From: an uncultured Eubacteriales bacterium
Lineage (GTDB): Bacteria > Bacillota > Clostridia > Christensenellales > Aristaeellaceae
DNA: 64,000 bases
Direction of reading: 5' to 3'
Assembly: GCA_900316415.1 (NCBI GenBank)
Contig: ONCV01000006.1
Location: forward strand, 1 to 64,000
Every line of letters begins with the position of its first letter. The first letter of the stretch is position 1. Below, piece by piece: positions 26,090-34,120 of the stretch. Both the position numbers and the translations under genes were made by a program. The notes under the pieces were generated by a model. The model was not told the origin of the DNA and did not search any database. It worked only from the letters and a program-made list of their open reading frames with translations.

Positions 26090-29053
26090 ATGAGACAGCA
26101 GTCGGCTGTTCAAATCAGAAAGAAAAGCGGAGGGAGCCGTCTTTTTCATCGGATGGCTTCCCTGCTGCTTGCTGTGCTGTTCCTTTTCTCCCCTTCCCTT
26201 TCTCCGGCGCATTCCTCGGGGGGGACGGAAGGGCAAAACGGAGCCGGGAAAAGCTATGTGTCCGATCCGGCGAAGCTGGAGGAGGTGATCGGCAGCGGAT
26301 CCGCTTCCGAAGGGGAAGCGGAGGAAACCGATTTCACCCTGTACATTTCCTGGATCAGTCAGCAAGTTCAGGCGACGGACTGGCCGGAGGGCGAATCCGT
26401 GACGCTGGAGATGTGCCGAAGCAGCGGAACGGAGCCGGACAGCGGCTTTCACCCGGTTCTTCGCCTGGAGAAGACGGACGGCGTAATGAAATGGAAACTG
26501 GAGGAGGATACCGGCTTTTCCGGGACGGAGAAGGAGAAACTGGAGGTAAGCTTCGAAAAGGAGACGTATGCCTGCCGGATCGTGATTACCCATCTGAAAA
26601 AGGAAAAATCCGGAGAATCCGGTCCCTGGCGTTATACGGCGGTCGAACGGCAGAATTACCGGTCGGATTATCAGCCCTATGCCGCGGAAAAATACGAGGG
26701 AGACGATCCCACCTATATCGGAGAATTCCGGGAGGACCTGAAGGTTTCGGAAAACGGAATCCTCCTGCATATGGAAACGCTTCATTCCGCCTCCGTAGGG
26801 GTGGAATGGGTTGAGGCGGAGAGCGGGGAACCCGCGGAATGGATTCAGGATGAAAACGGGGACCGGATCCCCCTGAAACTTCAGATGATGGAAATCCGCC
26901 CGCGGGAAACCGTGACCTATCCCTATCGGGTGCCCGAATCCGGGACGGAAGAGGAGACCTATCCCTATCACGATCTGAAGGAAAAAGACGGAAAATACCG
27001 CTTTACCGTGTACCGCCTGCCCCTGGAAAAGGACAGGTATCGGTTCCTGCCGGAGGAGATCCCGGAGGGCTTCCGCGTAACCGGCAGGGATGCGAACGGC
27101 ATGGAGATGGAGGAGGAGGAGCTCGCGGAAGGAATTCCCGACGGCGGAGTCATGGAGTTTCACAGGATTCCGCAGACCGGGACGGAAAACCCCACGGACA
27201 AGCCCACGGACAATCCGACCGACGAGCCAATGGACAAACCGACGGACAAGCCCACGGACAAACCGACGGATAAACCGACGGATAAACCGACGGACAAGCC
27301 CACGGACAATCCGACGGATAAACCGACGGACAAGCCCACGGACAAGCCGACGGATAAACCGACGGACAAGCCCACGGACAAGCCAACGGACAAACCGACG
27401 GACAAACCCACGGACAAGCCGACCGAGAAACCGACGGACAAGCCGACCGATAAACCGACGGACAAGCCGACCGATAAACCGACGGACAATCCGACCGATA
27501 AACCGACGGACAATCCGACCGATAAACCGACGGACAAACCGACGGACAAACCCACGGACAAGCCGACCGAGAAACCCACAGAAAAGCCCACGGACAAACC
27601 GACCGATAAACCGACGGACAAACCGACGGACAACCCCACGGACAAGCCGTCCGAAAACCCCACCGACAAGCCCACAGAAAAGCCGACAGCAATCCCATCG
27701 GAACAGCCATCGGAAAACCCGACGGAGGTGATTACGGAGAAGCCGATGGAATCTCCTACGCCGGTGCCCACCCTGCCGCCGACGGAGAGCCCGTCGCCCA
27801 CGCCGACTCCCTCCCCGACGCCTTCTCCCACGCCCGCCCCGGCCTCCGGCGGATCGTCGGTTCCGGTGACGATTGTCTATCGATCCTCCGGCTCCGGAAC
27901 CTCCGGCGGAACCGGAATTACGGGGGTTTCGGTTCTGATGAACATCCTTCAGTCCCCTGCCGGGCAAGGGGAAAGCTCATCCGTGCTGCTGGAAATTCTG
28001 AATTCGGAGGATCCGAACGGGGCGGGGAGCGAAACGGGGAACAGCGGTTCCTCTGTTCTGCGCCTCCTTCTGGAGCAACCCGCGGAAGAAGGGGCGAAGG
28101 AGGCCGAACCGGTTTCGGCATCCGGGGTCCTGGTGGAGCTTTTCCCGGAAAAACCCGACGGGACAGGAAGGACGCGGGCGGAAACGGAAGAGGTTTCGAA
28201 TTACTGGGTGAATTATGAGTCGGAAAGCGAACATCTGACGGTCCGGAATCCTGTCCGCCTGAAGGGCAGCTTCTTTACCGGGCAGTGGGGCGATACCGAC
28301 GCAGACCGGGATCTGCGCCAGCTGCTGCATGGATACCGCCTGACGGAATGGGAGGACGGCCGGTTCCGGGAGAACGCGGACGCGGTGCAGGAGCTGCAAA
28401 TCACGGAGGATGATCAGGGAAACCGAATCTATGAATTCAGCCTGTACGGGGATCTGAGATACAGCGACGGATCTCCGGTCACTGCCTGGGATTATGCCTT
28501 TTCCATCCTGCTGCAGGCCCATCCCGTGATCGCGGAAGCCGGAGGCACGCCGGAGCGTTTTTCCTGGCTGGCGGGCTTTCCGGCCTATGCGTCCGGGGAA
28601 GCGAAGGAGCTGAAAGGCCTTCGGGTGATCAGCGATACGAAGCTGGCCCTGGAGGTGAAGGCCGGCGCGCTCTCCCTGTACGATGAGCTGTCCGGACTGG
28701 CCTTCTGTCCGTATCCGATCCGGAGGATTGCTCCCGGATGCCGGGTGTATGACAGCGGCGAAGGCGCCTGGATCGGAAGCGCGGAGGCGCCGGAGGATCC
28801 TTCGCCGCTGACGGCAGATCTTCTGAAGCGGACGGTCCTGGATCCAGGGACGGGATATATGTCCCATCCGAAGGTGACCAGCGGCCCGTATATGCTGGTT
28901 CGCTTTGACGGGGAAACGGCAGAGCTGGTTCGGAATCCCTGGTTTATCGAAAACGGGGAAACGGAGCTGAAAATCCGGACCATCACCTACGCGCCGGCGG
29001 ATTTGGCGGAACAGGGGAAGGAACGCGGGGAAAATCGGGACGGAACCCCGTGA
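26090..29053 (+). CDS. secreted PT-repeat protein with half of an SBP family 5 domain
   Basis: 987 residues. Signal peptide about 1-40 (hydrophobic MASLLLAVLFLFS, cleavage near SPA-HS). Residues about 45-360 form an acidic domain I do not recognise. Residues about 368-550 are more than 40 tetrapeptides of the type Pro-Thr-Asp-Lys, then a Pro/Ser/Thr linker. From about 704 to 970 the sequence matches the first half of oligopeptide-binding proteins (SBP_bac_5): LYGDLRYSDGSPVTAWDYAF, then SGPYMLVRFDGETAELVRNPW. It stops where the second half should begin. No LPXTG or membrane anchor is seen at the end. ATG at 26090 follows AGGGAGAGAAG. Likely a wall-spanning stalk with a truncated binding head. 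Confidence 0.8.
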   Translation: MRQQSAVQIRKKSGGSRLFHRMASLLLAVLFLFSPSLSPAHSSGGTEGQNGAGKSYVSDPAKLEEVIGSGSASEGEAEETDFTLYISWISQQVQATDWPEGESVTLEMCRSSGTEPDSGFHPVLRLEKTDGVMKWKLEEDTGFSGTEKEKLEVSFEKETYACRIVITHLKKEKSGESGPWRYTAVERQNYRSDYQPYAAEKYEGDDPTYIGEFREDLKVSENGILLHMETLHSASVGVEWVEAESGEPAEWIQDENGDRIPLKLQMMEIRPRETVTYPYRVPESGTEEETYPYHDLKEKDGKYRFTVYRLPLEKDRYRFLPEEIPEGFRVTGRDANGMEMEEEELAEGIPDGGVMEFHRIPQTGTENPTDKPTDNPTDEPMDKPTDKPTDKPTDKPTDKPTDKPTDNPTDKPTDKPTDKPTDKPTDKPTDKPTDKPTDKPTDKPTEKPTDKPTDKPTDKPTDKPTDNPTDKPTDNPTDKPTDKPTDKPTDKPTEKPTEKPTDKPTDKPTDKPTDNPTDKPSENPTDKPTEKPTAIPSEQPSENPTEVITEKPMESPTPVPTLPPTESPSPTPTPSPTPSPTPAPASGGSSVPVTIVYRSSGSGTSGGTGITGVSVLMNILQSPAGQGESSSVLLEILNSEDPNGAGSETGNSGSSVLRLLLEQPAEEGAKEAEPVSASGVLVELFPEKPDGTGRTRAETEEVSNYWVNYESESEHLTVRNPVRLKGSFFTGQWGDTDADRDLRQLLHGYRLTEWEDGRFRENADAVQELQITEDDQGNRIYEFSLYGDLRYSDGSPVTAWDYAFSILLQAHPVIAEAGGTPERFSWLAGFPAYASGEAKELKGLRVISDTKLALEVKAGALSLYDELSGLAFCPYPIRRIAPGCRVYDSGEGAWIGSAEAPEDPSPLTADLLKRTVLDPGTGYMSHPKVTSGPYMLVRFDGETAELVRNPWFIENGETELKIRTITYAPADLAEQGKERGENRDGTP
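27190..27740 (+). repeat. 12-bp tandem repeat tract (Pro-Thr-Asp-Lys codons)
   Basis: Over 40 copies of a degenerate 12-base unit close to CCGACGGACAAG, with variants encoding PTDN, PTEK, PSEN and PTEV toward the end. The units differ mostly at silent positions, so the protein repeat is better kept than the DNA repeat. Confidence 0.9.
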
Positions 29054-29068
29054 AAATTCAAAAAATGG

Positions 29069-29097
29069 TTGCCAAACAAAGAAAAAACAGTTATGAT
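29069..29097 (+). promoter_or_regulatory. gap promoter
   Basis: TTGCCA, 17-bp spacer, TATGAT, 62 bases before the gap start. Confidence 0.8.
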
Positions 29098-29159
29098 ACC
29101 AAATGGGGTTCCCATGGGGAGCCTTCGCAGAAGATACTATAATTTAGGAGGGGATTCCA

Positions 29160-30230
29160 ATGGCTGTTAAAGTTGCTATCAATGGTTTCGGACGGATTGG
29201 TCGTCTGGCGTTCCGTCAGATGTTCGGTGCCGCGGGTTATGAAGTGGTCGCCATCAACGACCTGACCTCCCCCGCCATGCTGGCTCACCTGCTGAAGTAT
29301 GACACCGCGCAGAAGGGCTATTGCGGCGTGATCGGCGAAAACAAGCACACTGTGAGCTCCAAGGAGCCCGTCTTTGAAGAAGATGGCAAGACCGTGAAGG
29401 TTCCCGGCTCCATCACCGTGGATGGCAAGGAAATCACCATCTATGCCGAGCCCAAGGCGGCGAACCTGCCCTGGAAGGCCCTGGATGTGGACGTGGTGCT
29501 GGAGTGCACCGGTTTCTACACCAGCAAGGCCAAGGCCCAGGCTCACATTGATGCCGGCGCCAAGAAGGTCGTCATTTCCGCTCCTGCCGGAAACGATCTG
29601 CCCACGATTGTTTACAACGTGAACCACAAGGTGCTGAAGCCCGAAGACACCGTGATCTCCGCCGCTTCCTGCACCACCAACTGCCTGGCTCCCATGACCA
29701 AGGCGCTGAATGACGCGTATCCGATCGTCTCCGGTATCATGACCACCGTGCATGCCTACACCGGCGATCAGATGATCCTGGATGGCCCCCATCGGAAGGG
29801 CGATCTGCAGCGTGCCCGTGCCGGCGCGGCCAACATCGTGCCCAACTCCACCGGCGCGGCCAAGGCCATCGGCCTGGTCATTCCGGAACTGAACGGCAAG
29901 CTGATCGGCTCCGCGCAGCGCGTGCCGGTGCCCACTGGCTCCACCACCATCCTGGTTGCGGTTGTCAAGGGCAAGGACATCACCAAGGATTCCATCAATG
30001 CCGCCATGAAGGCCCAGTCCTCTGAGTCCTTCGGCTATACCACCGAGAAGCTGGTCTCCAGCGACATCATCGGCATGACCTATGGTTCCCTGTTCGATGC
30101 GAACCAGACCATGGTCACCAAGATCGACGATGACACCTATCAGGTGCAGGTCGTGTCCTGGTACGACAACGAGAACAGCTACACCAGCCAGATGGTCCGC
30201 ACCATCAAGTACTTCGCCGAGCTGAAGTAA
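29160..30230 (+). CDS. gap: glyceraldehyde-3-phosphate dehydrogenase
   Basis: 356 residues, somewhat longer than the usual 330-340. Glycolytic NAD-dependent oxidation of glyceraldehyde 3-phosphate. Rossmann start INGFGRIGR, catalytic Cys171 in SCTTNC, and His198 in [11 protein letters not shown] strong AGGAGGGG ribosome site and a high proportion of preferred codons indicate high expression. Asp34 after VAIN (VAINDL) favours NAD over NADP. Single gene between its own promoter and terminator, not in a glycolytic operon. Confidence 0.97.
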   Translation: MAVKVAINGFGRIGRLAFRQMFGAAGYEVVAINDLTSPAMLAHLLKYDTAQKGYCGVIGENKHTVSSKEPVFEEDGKTVKVPGSITVDGKEITIYAEPKAANLPWKALDVDVVLECTGFYTSKAKAQAHIDAGAKKVVISAPAGNDLPTIVYNVNHKVLKPEDTVISAASCTTNCLAPMTKALNDAYPIVSGIMTTVHAYTGDQMILDGPHRKGDLQRARAGAANIVPNSTGAAKAIGLVIPELNGKLIGSAQRVPVPTGSTTILVAVVKGKDITKDSINAAMKAQSSESFGYTTEKLVSSDIIGMTYGSLFDANQTMVTKIDDDTYQVQVVSWYDNENSYTSQMVRTIKYFAELK

Positions 30231-30350
30231 TTGCGGCGTAAGGGTTTGCGGGATTCCAAGCGATTGGATGACCGCGCCTGAGGGTGAAAAAAGTCAAAAA
30301 ACGGGAAGAAACTGAACCCATCGTTCAGCGAATGACCGGGACAGACATTT

Positions 30351-30394
30351 CCCCACTTTCTGATCAGGAGACTGAAAAGGAAAGTGGGGTTTTT
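30351..30394 (+). terminator. gap terminator
   Basis: 10-bp stem CCCCACTTTC / GAAAGTGGGG (30351-30360 with 30380-30389) followed by TTTTT. It lies 120 bases after the gap stop. Confidence 0.85.
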
Positions 30395-30620
30395 CTATCC
30401 CGGCCGCCTTCCATGCGCTTCCTCCGGCAGAAGCACCTCCCGGAAGATCTGCTCCCGGGCCTTCAGGATGCGGGAAGGATCGGATGCGGAAGGAGGGGGA
30501 TGCCGGCGCATTTCTGAATATCCTCGGAACGGCTGCGTCCGCGGAGAAAAAGGATTTCATAATGGGGATGTCTGTGATAAAATACAGGCCATGAAGCCGT
30601 ATCCGCAAAGGAGGGTTCCC
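30395..30620 (+). other. leader region before the oxidoreductase operon
   Basis: No gene is supported. A -10-like TAAAAT (30578-30583, preceded by GA) with a poor -35 (TTTCAT, 30555) is the only promoter candidate for the three downstream genes. Together with 30231-30350 this makes a 390-base gap whose one clear element is the gap terminator. Confidence 0.3.
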
Positions 30621-31793
30621 ATGCTGAATGTCGCAATTGTCGGGACGGGCGGGATCGCCCACGCGCATATGCAGGCCTATCAGACCCTGAAGGACCGCTG
30701 CCGGGTGGTGGCGCTGGTGGACATCATTCCCGGAAAGGCCCGCCGCTTCATGGAGGAATTCGGCCTTTCCTGCGATACCTATGAGGATCACCGGGAGATT
30801 CTGCCCCGGCAGGATATTGACCTGGTGGACGTGTGCACTCCGCCCTATGTGCATGCGCAGATCAGCATCAACGCCCTGCGGAGCGGCAAGAACGTGGTGT
30901 GCGAAAAGCCCATGGCGGCCTCCCTGGAGGAGTGTGACGCCATGCTGAAGGCCCGGGACGAAAGCGGAAAGCTGCTGTCCATCATCGCCCAGAACCGCTT
31001 CCGCAAGCCCATCCGGGATCTGAAGGCCCTGCTGGACAGCGGCATCGCGGGCCGGGTGCGCCACGCGGAGATCGACAGCTTCTGGTGGCGGGATCACTGC
31101 TACTATGATCTGTGGTGGCGGGGCACCTGGGAAAAGGAAGGCGGCGGATGCACCCTGAACCATGCCGTGCACCACATCGACATGCTGGGCTGGATGATGG
31201 GCCTGCCCGACCGAATCACCAGCGTGCTGGCGAATACCGGGCATGACAACGCCGAGGTGGAGGACCTGAGCGTATCGGTGATGGAATATCCCGGCGCGCT
31301 GGCCACGGTCACGGCTTCCGTGGTGCATCACGGCGAGGATCAGAAGCTGGTGTTCCAGTGCGAAAAGGCCCGGATCTCCGCGCCCTACGACGTGTTTGCC
31401 TCCATTCCGCAGCCCAACGGCTTCCCGCTGAAGGTTTCGGATGAAGCCTTTGAAAAGCGGGCCGCGGAGTATCTGGCTTCCCTGCCGCCCCTGCGCTATG
31501 AGCATCACACGGGCCAGCTGGACAATGTGCTGACCGCCATCGAAAAGGGGGAAAAGCCCGCCATCACCGGGGAGGACGGCCGGCGCACCATCGAGCTGAT
31601 CACCGCCATCTACAAGGCCGGGTCCAGCCGGCAGCCGGTGGATTTCCCGCTGCGGCCGGAGGATCCCTTCTACACCGTGGAGGGCATCCGGGCCCATGTG
31701 CCCCACTTTTATGAAAAGACGGTTTCCGTTATGGAGCAGGCCGGGGAGATGACCTTCGGCAGCGATCTGGGAGAAAAAAAGGAGGGCCAATAG
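30621..31793 (+). CDS. Gfo/Idh/MocA family oxidoreductase 1
   Basis: 390 residues. N-terminal Rossmann fold with VAIVGTGGIAHAHM, then the EKP motif (VVCEKPMAA) whose lysine is catalytic in the family, and a C-terminal alpha/beta domain with GGGCTLNHAVHHID. NAD(P)-dependent oxidation or reduction of a sugar or inositol is likely; the substrate cannot be read off. ATG at 30621 follows AAAGGAGGG. First of three such genes; the next starts two bases after its stop, so they form one operon. Confidence 0.9.
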   Translation: MLNVAIVGTGGIAHAHMQAYQTLKDRCRVVALVDIIPGKARRFMEEFGLSCDTYEDHREILPRQDIDLVDVCTPPYVHAQISINALRSGKNVVCEKPMAASLEECDAMLKARDESGKLLSIIAQNRFRKPIRDLKALLDSGIAGRVRHAEIDSFWWRDHCYYDLWWRGTWEKEGGGCTLNHAVHHIDMLGWMMGLPDRITSVLANTGHDNAEVEDLSVSVMEYPGALATVTASVVHHGEDQKLVFQCEKARISAPYDVFASIPQPNGFPLKVSDEAFEKRAAEYLASLPPLRYEHHTGQLDNVLTAIEKGEKPAITGEDGRRTIELITAIYKAGSSRQPVDFPLRPEDPFYTVEGIRAHVPHFYEKTVSVMEQAGEMTFGSDLGEKKEGQ

Positions 31794-31794
31794 G

Positions 31795-32886
31795 ATGAAC
31801 GCGGCGGACGGCATGAATTACGCACCCCAGGGCAAGCCTCAGCCCGTGGTGAGGCCCGGAGAATTCGTCTTCTCCGCGGCCCATATCGACCACGGCCACA
31901 TCTACGGCATGTGCAACGGCCTGACCGAGGCCGGCGGCACGATCAAATACGTGTATGATCCCGACCCGAAGAAGGTGGAGAATTTCCTCAAAGTCTACCC
32001 CCAGGCCAAACCGGCGCGGAGCCTGGAGGAGGTGCTGGAGGACCGGGAGACGCAGCTGGTCTGCTCTTCCAACGTGACCAGCCAGCGGGGCCCTCTGGGA
32101 GTGAAGGTGATGCTCGCCGGAAAGGATTATTTCTCGGACAAGGCGCCGTTTACCACCCTGGAGCAGCTGAACGCGGCCCGGGAGACCGCGGCGCGGACCG
32201 GACGGAAATACATGGTGTATTATTCCGAGCGGCTGCATGTGGAGGGCGCGGTCCTGGCGGGCTACATGATCGATCAGGGGGAAATCGGCAGGGTGATCAG
32301 CGTCACCGGCTTCGGCCCCCACCGCCTGGGCGCGGCGGGGAGGCCGAAGTGGTTCTTTGAGCGGGAAAAATACGGCGGCATCCTGTGCGATATCGGAAGC
32401 CACCAGATCGAACAGTATCTGCATTTCGCGGGGGAGGAGGATGCCACGGTGCAGCTTTCCCGCATCGGCAATTACGCGCATCCGGAGTATCCCGAGCTGG
32501 AGGACTTCGGCGACTGCTCCCTCCTGGGCAAAAACGGCAGCACCAACTATTTCCGGGTGGACTGGTTCAACCCGGACGGCCTGCGGACCTGGGGCGACGG
32601 GCGCACGTTCATTCTGGGTACGGAGGGTTTTATCGAGATTCGCAAGTACATCAATCTGGCCGCCGATACCGTGGACGGAAACCATGTGTTCCTGGTTAAC
32701 GGCAAGGGAGAAAAGTACGTCAACGCCACCGGCGTGACCGGGTATCCCTTCTTCGGCCAGCTGATTCTGGATTGCCTCAACCGTACCGAGAACGCCATGA
32801 CCCAGGCCCACGCCTTCAAGGCGGCGGAGCTGTGCCTGCTGGCCCAGGCCCGGGCGGTCCGGGTGGCGGGGCTTTCATCCTTGTAA
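31795..32886 (+). CDS. Gfo/Idh/MocA family oxidoreductase 2, atypical NAD loop
   Basis: 363 residues. Same overall fold as its neighbours, with a late GGILCDIGSHQIEQY typical of the C-terminal domain. The dinucleotide loop reads SAAHIDHGHIYGM where GxGxxG is expected, and the EKP lysine region reads SDKAPF. Such a GHIYGM variant is known within the superfamily, so the protein may still bind a cofactor, but differently. It may partner one of the flanking canonical enzymes in a sugar oxidation-epimerisation route. Sits 17 bp before the third gene. Confidence 0.82.
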   Translation: MNAADGMNYAPQGKPQPVVRPGEFVFSAAHIDHGHIYGMCNGLTEAGGTIKYVYDPDPKKVENFLKVYPQAKPARSLEEVLEDRETQLVCSSNVTSQRGPLGVKVMLAGKDYFSDKAPFTTLEQLNAARETAARTGRKYMVYYSERLHVEGAVLAGYMIDQGEIGRVISVTGFGPHRLGAAGRPKWFFEREKYGGILCDIGSHQIEQYLHFAGEEDATVQLSRIGNYAHPEYPELEDFGDCSLLGKNGSTNYFRVDWFNPDGLRTWGDGRTFILGTEGFIEIRKYINLAADTVDGNHVFLVNGKGEKYVNATGVTGYPFFGQLILDCLNRTENAMTQAHAFKAAELCLLAQARAVRVAGLSSL

Positions 32887-32902
32887 AAGCGGAGGACATA
32901 CG

Positions 32903-33859
32903 ATGTTTCGTGCGGGACTGATCGGATGCGGCGGGATTTCCGCCGTGCACGCCCATGTGCTGGGGGAACTGGAGAACACCGAACTGGCAGCCTGTGCCGA
33001 TGTGATTCCGGAACGGGCGGCGCGCTATGGCTGCGCGGCGTACACCGACTGGAAGGAGATGCTGGACCGCGAAAAGCTGGATGCCGTGCACCTGTGCACG
33101 CCCCATTATCTGCATCCCGTCATGGCGGCGGAGGCTGCCCGGCGCGGCATTGCCGTGTTTACCGAGAAGCCCCCGGCCATCGATGCAGCCGGCTGGGAGC
33201 AGGTGAAGGCGGCGGCAGAAAACGTGCCCGTGGGCATCTGCTTCCAGAACCGCTACCATCCCCATGTCCGGTCCTGCCTGCGCTTTCTGCGGGAAGGCAC
33301 CTATGGCCGCCTGAAGGGCCTCCGGGCCTTCGTGACCTGGAACCGCACGGCGGAATACTACGCCGCGGCGGAATGGAAGGGCAAATGGGCCACGGAGGGC
33401 GGCGGCGCCCTGATCAACCAGGCGATTCATACCCTGGACCTGATCGTCGGGTTCCTGGGGCTCCCCGATCAGGCGGAGGCCGTGATGCACAATCACCATC
33501 TGCGGGAAGCCATCGAGGTGGAGGACACCGCCGAAATCTATCTGGAGAAGGGCGGAGTTCCGGCCCTGCTGTACGCGTCCAACGCGTACAGCCAGGATGC
33601 CCCGGTGATCCTGGAGATGCATTTTGATCAGGCGGTCATTCGCCTGGAGGGCGATCTGATGACCGTGATCCGGGACGGGCGGAAGCAGGAGATCCTCTGC
33701 ACCACGGACCCGGTGATCGGCCGCTCCTACTGGGGCGCCGGTCATAAGGCCTGCATCGCCGATTTCTACCGCAGCATGGAAGCGAAGGCGCCTTATCAGA
33801 ACGATCCCGCCTCCTGCGAAAACACCATGCGGACGCTGTTCCGGCTTTATGCCAGGTGA
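32903..33859 (+). CDS. Gfo/Idh/MocA family oxidoreductase 3
   Basis: 318 residues. Canonical FRAGLIGCGGISAVHA loop, FTEKPPAID with the catalytic lysine, and GGGALINQAIHTLDL in the C-terminal domain. Third gene of the operon, ending before a strong terminator. Three different members in a row suggest a stepwise redox modification of one carbohydrate or inositol; no transporter, isomerase or hydrolase accompanies them here, so the substrate stays unknown. Confidence 0.9.
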   Translation: MFRAGLIGCGGISAVHAHVLGELENTELAACADVIPERAARYGCAAYTDWKEMLDREKLDAVHLCTPHYLHPVMAAEAARRGIAVFTEKPPAIDAAGWEQVKAAAENVPVGICFQNRYHPHVRSCLRFLREGTYGRLKGLRAFVTWNRTAEYYAAAEWKGKWATEGGGALINQAIHTLDLIVGFLGLPDQAEAVMHNHHLREAIEVEDTAEIYLEKGGVPALLYASNAYSQDAPVILEMHFDQAVIRLEGDLMTVIRDGRKQEILCTTDPVIGRSYWGAGHKACIADFYRSMEAKAPYQNDPASCENTMRTLFRLYAR

Positions 33860-33963
33860 AGGGAAACAGCAGCCCATATGCACATCATCCCCGGAATCCC
33901 CGGACCCAGGATTTCCTGAACAAGGTGCTCTGAGTTCCGCCTCCGGAAAGCGGAGGGATAAGA

Positions 33964-33997
33964 AAGCTGTTCAGCCGTCCGGCTGAACAGCTTTTTT
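33964..33997 (+). terminator. terminator of the oxidoreductase operon
   Basis: 13-bp perfect stem AAGCTGTTCAGCC / GGCTGAACAGCTT (33964-33976 with 33981-33993), loop GTCC, then six T. Confidence 0.92.
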
Positions 33998-34041
33998 CCG
34001 TCCGGAAGGGCAAAAAGGAGGGAAAATCCGAAAAAAAACCG

Positions 34042-34069
34042 TTGACAAACCGGGCGGAGGGTGTATAAT
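34042..34069 (+). promoter_or_regulatory. clpB promoter
   Basis: Consensus TTGACA and TATAAT with a 16-bp spacer. Confidence 0.88.
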
Positions 34070-34078
34070 GCTCTTGAA

Positions 34079-34095
34079 GGTCAAAGAAAGTCAAT
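34079..34095 (+). promoter_or_regulatory. CtsR-like operator upstream of clpB
   Basis: GGTCAAAGAAAGTCAAT matches the CtsR tandem heptad RGTCAAANANRGTCAAA in all but the last base. It starts about three bases after the predicted transcription start, where a bound repressor would block initiation. No ctsR gene is in the window. Confidence 0.75.
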
Positions 34096-34120
34096 ATGGC
34101 CTTCCGGGAGGTACTGCCTT

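Noticed and set aside
27190..27740. Tandem repeats as a possible CRISPR array
   Set aside because: The unit is 12 bases with no spacers and lies in frame inside a protein gene.
27160..27831. Minus-strand frame of Ser-Val-Gly-Leu repeats opposite the PT tract
   Set aside because: It is the antisense of the 12-bp repeat and has no start signals.
30284..30517. 77-codon plus-strand frame after gap
   Set aside because: It runs through the gap terminator and lacks a ribosome site or similarity.
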